Of a stretch of 64,000 nucleotides of DNA, positions 60,801 through 64,000 are shown piece after piece. Position numbers and translations under genes: made by a program. The stretch is from Lanius collurio (lineage: Eukaryota > Chordata > Aves > Passeriformes > Laniidae), in NCBI GenBank assembly GCA_020086605.1, contig JACBWW010000016.1, positions 9,459,219 through 9,523,218 of the forward strand, written 5' to 3'. Numbering within the stretch: the first letter of the stretch is position 1; the number at the start of each line of letters is the position of its first letter. A model generated the notes under the pieces. The model was not told the origin of the DNA. It did no database searches and was given only the letters and a program-made list of their open reading frames with translations.

Positions 60801-63800
60801 GATGTGCAAATCTTATGGAGGTGTGTTTGATATTGGAAAGAAAAACAAAATTGTGATGTTAGTGTCGCATACTGTTCCAACATTTAGAAAACTCTCTGCA
60901 AACTTGTCCAGTTAATATTATCTCAGCATGGCTGATGAAAAAGAACAAGACAGCAAATGGCTGGAGCATTATTATTCTGCCAAAATATTTTTTCAGGCAC
61001 TTAAAAGACTTTATAATAGTACCTTTAAATGAAATTCTAGAGGTTAAATTCTTGCATATTGACAGTGCAGAAAATGGGGTGCTTTTAAAGGTATTTCCCA
61101 TTTCAGTATCTGACAACTTGACGGCTCTTCAAAGAAGTAGTGAGCATTAGTTTGCTATTCCATTTCCACATATGTATAGTTTATCTAGGAATGGGTCTGA
61201 TATTATGTTTCAAGAAGCTAATGCAGTCAGTAAGATTCTGATATAGGTGTTATCTCTTTGTCTGATCTTGCTCTTGGTGAGCTAACATTTTAAGACTGGT
61301 TTAATGAAGAGATATAAAAGTTGGAGATTAAATACTATGCTTTTAAAAGATTTTGCTTGTGTAAATAAAATTCAAGACACTTTAAGTAATGACTTTGAGG
61401 ATAAATAATGTATAAGTTGTGACCAAAGGAGTAATTGGTTAGATGGCTGAATTAAGGATACATCTTGCAACTTGCATTAGATTTCTAGGCTTTCACTGCT
61501 GAAACTAAAATGGAGAAGGGAAAGTGAACTGTAGCTCATCAGTGTGAAGGATTAAAAAAATTCACCTATGTGGGCCACACATTAAAATACCTAAATAATA
61601 TTCAATGCACTATAGTACACCAAATGAAATATTAAACCACATTAACAGTTCCTTTAGTCCTAAATATCATAAACTTATATGGTAGGTAAACTGTGTTTTA
61701 AAGCTGTCAAATTATTTCCTCCTTGTTTTTTTTTTATTATTAGCTAATAATCTTAAATCAGTGAATGGTTCTGAGCCCCAGCACAGACTGATCCAGGTTG
61801 TCCCCAGAAGAGATGAGGGAATATCTTTACAAGCAGCTAAGTGATGATACCTGCATTGGCCATAGTGAGAACAAAATTATGATGTTGCTTATGGCCCATT
61901 GGAGTAGCACAAGAAAGGCTGGGCACTTCTAGCAGCATTCCTACCTTCTATTTCTCTCATAGTAATTGCATCTGGGCTTGATGATGTTGTACCAGTGGGA
62001 AGCATTATTCCTTTTCTCTGTTAATTTTATTATTAGGCTTCCATTGAGTCAAATTCAATGCTTACCAAATCAAATGTTCTCTTATTTGATGTACCACTAG
62101 ACTACATTCAGGAGAGCAAATAACTTGGAGTAAATAACATAGCTTTGCATAATGGAGATATGAGGATAAACTGGGGAAAGTGAATTCTAGTTAAAGTTAA
62201 ACCTACCAGAAATTTTTTCAACTTCTCCAAAGACGTAGTTAGAGAGTGATGGATAGCAGTGGACCAGATCATGTGTGCAAATGAGAATGAGAGAAGATCA
62301 GATTTATCACATTTAAGTACCTGAGGAACAGAAATAAGTAACATTTCTTTCATCAGAACTAAGGCAAAACCAGCAAGGCCCAAAAGGCCTCGTACTCTTC
62401 CTGTAATATTTGCAATTAGATAGAATGTTCTTTTACTCAGTGTCCTGCCAACATATTTCCCCACCCTCATTTTTTCTGGAAGAAGTGTATACTACTCTTT
62501 TTTCATGTAGTAAGAGCACGCCTATATTTGTCTCTTGGAAACTGTCATTTTACTTGCTCACTTTCATAAAACCAGCTAAGATTTGTGGGATTCATTCCAG
62601 TCAATTTTTACTTCAGTCAATTGTTTTCCCTTCATAGTTCTCAGTAATGTTGGTTGAAAGTCCTGTATTAACTCTTGTAAAGCAGTTGTTTCTCAGTACA
62701 GACTAGACTCACATTAATATCTTCTAATAGGTTTTTTTACTAGACAAATGCTTTCAAAATATGTGACTCTCTATAAATGTTTTCTTACTTGATAAGAAAT
62801 GTTGTCTCTGAAAGGAAATATGTTAGCTGTCAGATTTACAAAGTAAGCATTTCAGCTTGTGGTGGAAGTTTATAGCATAATAAATCATGTGCTTTTCTTT
62901 TACCATATCTTGCAAGCACAGTTGGACAAGAGATGATCAGATTTTTCCCTCCCCACAAGTAAAGTTCTTGCAAGGGCAGCTAAAAATGTAGTTGCTTTAC
63001 TAGTATATGTCAAATTTACAGAGCCTCTGTGCTGGCAGAGTCTGATTTAAGTGGTTGTGGTCAGTCTGAGGAACCTGTGATGTGATAAGATAGCGTTTGT
63101 GAGGTCATGTGGTTTGCAAACACCCAATCTAATGTAGCAGCTTTGTCTACACAGGATAGTTAAATATATACTTTATGCTTTAGAAAAGTGAATTGCTTTA
63201 TTCCTTTAACTCAGCTTGTCCTTAAGAGTCAGAGATGTTATACTGGCTTGATAATGCCCAGATTATTCTAAAAGACTGAACTGATTGGAAGACTTAATTA
63301 TACAGTAACTTTCTCCAGTTTAGGTACCCTACCCTTAATAAAGCAGGTAGCTTTAGAAACTATCTCCCTAAGTAAGCAACAGGTAGATGGAAGGTACAAT
63401 GGAATAATCCCTGTATATTTCATGACCATCATTTGTTTACTTCAATTAACTTTGAGTGATCACAGTATAATTAACACAGACATGTTATGCTTCCCTAAAA
63501 TGTCGGTATTGGTTCCATAATGATGGTACTGCGTTCCATGCATTGTCATCTTTGTATCAGATAAGGTTGATTCCTCACCCTTCCCCCCTCATAACACCAT
63601 CCACAAAATATTTTCCATCCCTCGTGAGGCTGAAGGAAACCTCTAAATGTGATCAGGGTAACCAGGACAGTGATGTAGTCTGTCCTTAAATGGAACAGGT
63701 ATGACTTTGTTTACTTGGATGAGGGCAATGATTTTTGGTATGAATCTTAACTGTTACACTGCCACTGATGACAGCTTAGATTCAGTGATAAAATAAGTGA

Positions 63801-64000
63801 AGATTGGCAATTGCTGTTTTTATAAACATTTCACCCCCTTTTTTCTTCCTGACTGTATCCTACACATGAAAGCTCCAGATCTGTCTTGCTGAGCAATGTA
63901 ATAGTTCTTGATTGCAACATTAAAGATTAATATAGCTAGCTGTAATTAATTATGCTGTGTCCTCTAAAGTTTGTGTGGATTGCTAAAGCAAGTAAAGTGA
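54887..64000 (+). other. Start of the next EVI5 intron (more than 9.1 kb)
   Basis: No exon of the C-terminal tail was recognised, so the intron continues past the window. It holds a 12-bp inverted repeat flanked by 9-bp direct repeats at 57170-57221. Two - strand open frames of 107 and 120 codons (57344-57667 and 62108-62470) are discussed as findings. No CR1 was seen here. Confidence 0.75.
57170..57221. repeat. 12-bp inverted repeat flanked by 9-bp direct repeats
   Basis: ACCATACCATAT (57180-57191) is mirrored exactly by 57197-57208 across a 5-nt loop. TTCTAATAT occurs just outside on both sides, at 57170-57178 and 57213-57221. Confidence 0.93.

Noticed and set aside
1..64000. CRISPR arrays, tRNA or rRNA genes, provirus or LTR sequences
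   Set aside because: None recognised. The word viral in the gene's name refers to a mouse integration site, not to sequence present here.

Overview
This window is vertebrate nuclear DNA, most likely from a bird. It is AT-rich, has large GT-AG introns and carries 3'-end fragments of CR1 LINEs, the dominant avian retrotransposon. No bacterial, organellar or proviral sequence was recognised.

One protein-coding gene is clear, on the + strand: EVI5, a TBC-domain Rab GTPase-activating protein with a long coiled coil. Eighteen consecutive exons between 11765 and 54886 splice with GT-AG borders into one open frame of 2,247 nt (749 codons). Their order is: a Ser/Thr/Pro-rich N-terminal region (two exons), the TBC RabGAP domain (19177 to about 23270) with both catalytic fingers intact, a linker helix, then coiled-coil exons to 54886. 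The first coding exon (about 17 residues in the human protein as I recall it) and the acidic C-terminal tail (about 104 residues) were not found and should lie outside the window. With those ends added and the two cassette exons at 29201-29233 and 29795-29941 removed, the length is 810 residues, which is what I recall for human EVI5.

Layout: 1-11764 is 5' flank or first intron, with a small CpG-rich patch at about 6.9-7.15 kb. 11.8-26.9 kb holds the N-terminal and TBC exons. 29.2-29.9 kb holds the two cassette exons. 36.2-43.7 kb holds five coiled-coil exons, four of which share an internal repeat. The 11.1-kb intron at 43698-54790 contains three CR1 fragments, a 24-bp palindrome and T-rich tracts. 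54887-64000 is the start of the next intron.

I found no novel multi-gene system. The points most worth a second look are the coiled-coil-compatible lengths of the cassette exons, the one-repeat-per-exon coiled coil, several perfect palindromes or hairpins in introns, inverted CR1 copies within one intron, and a few weak non-EVI5 coding candidates. Comparisons with human EVI5 and EVI5L are from memory, not from an alignment.
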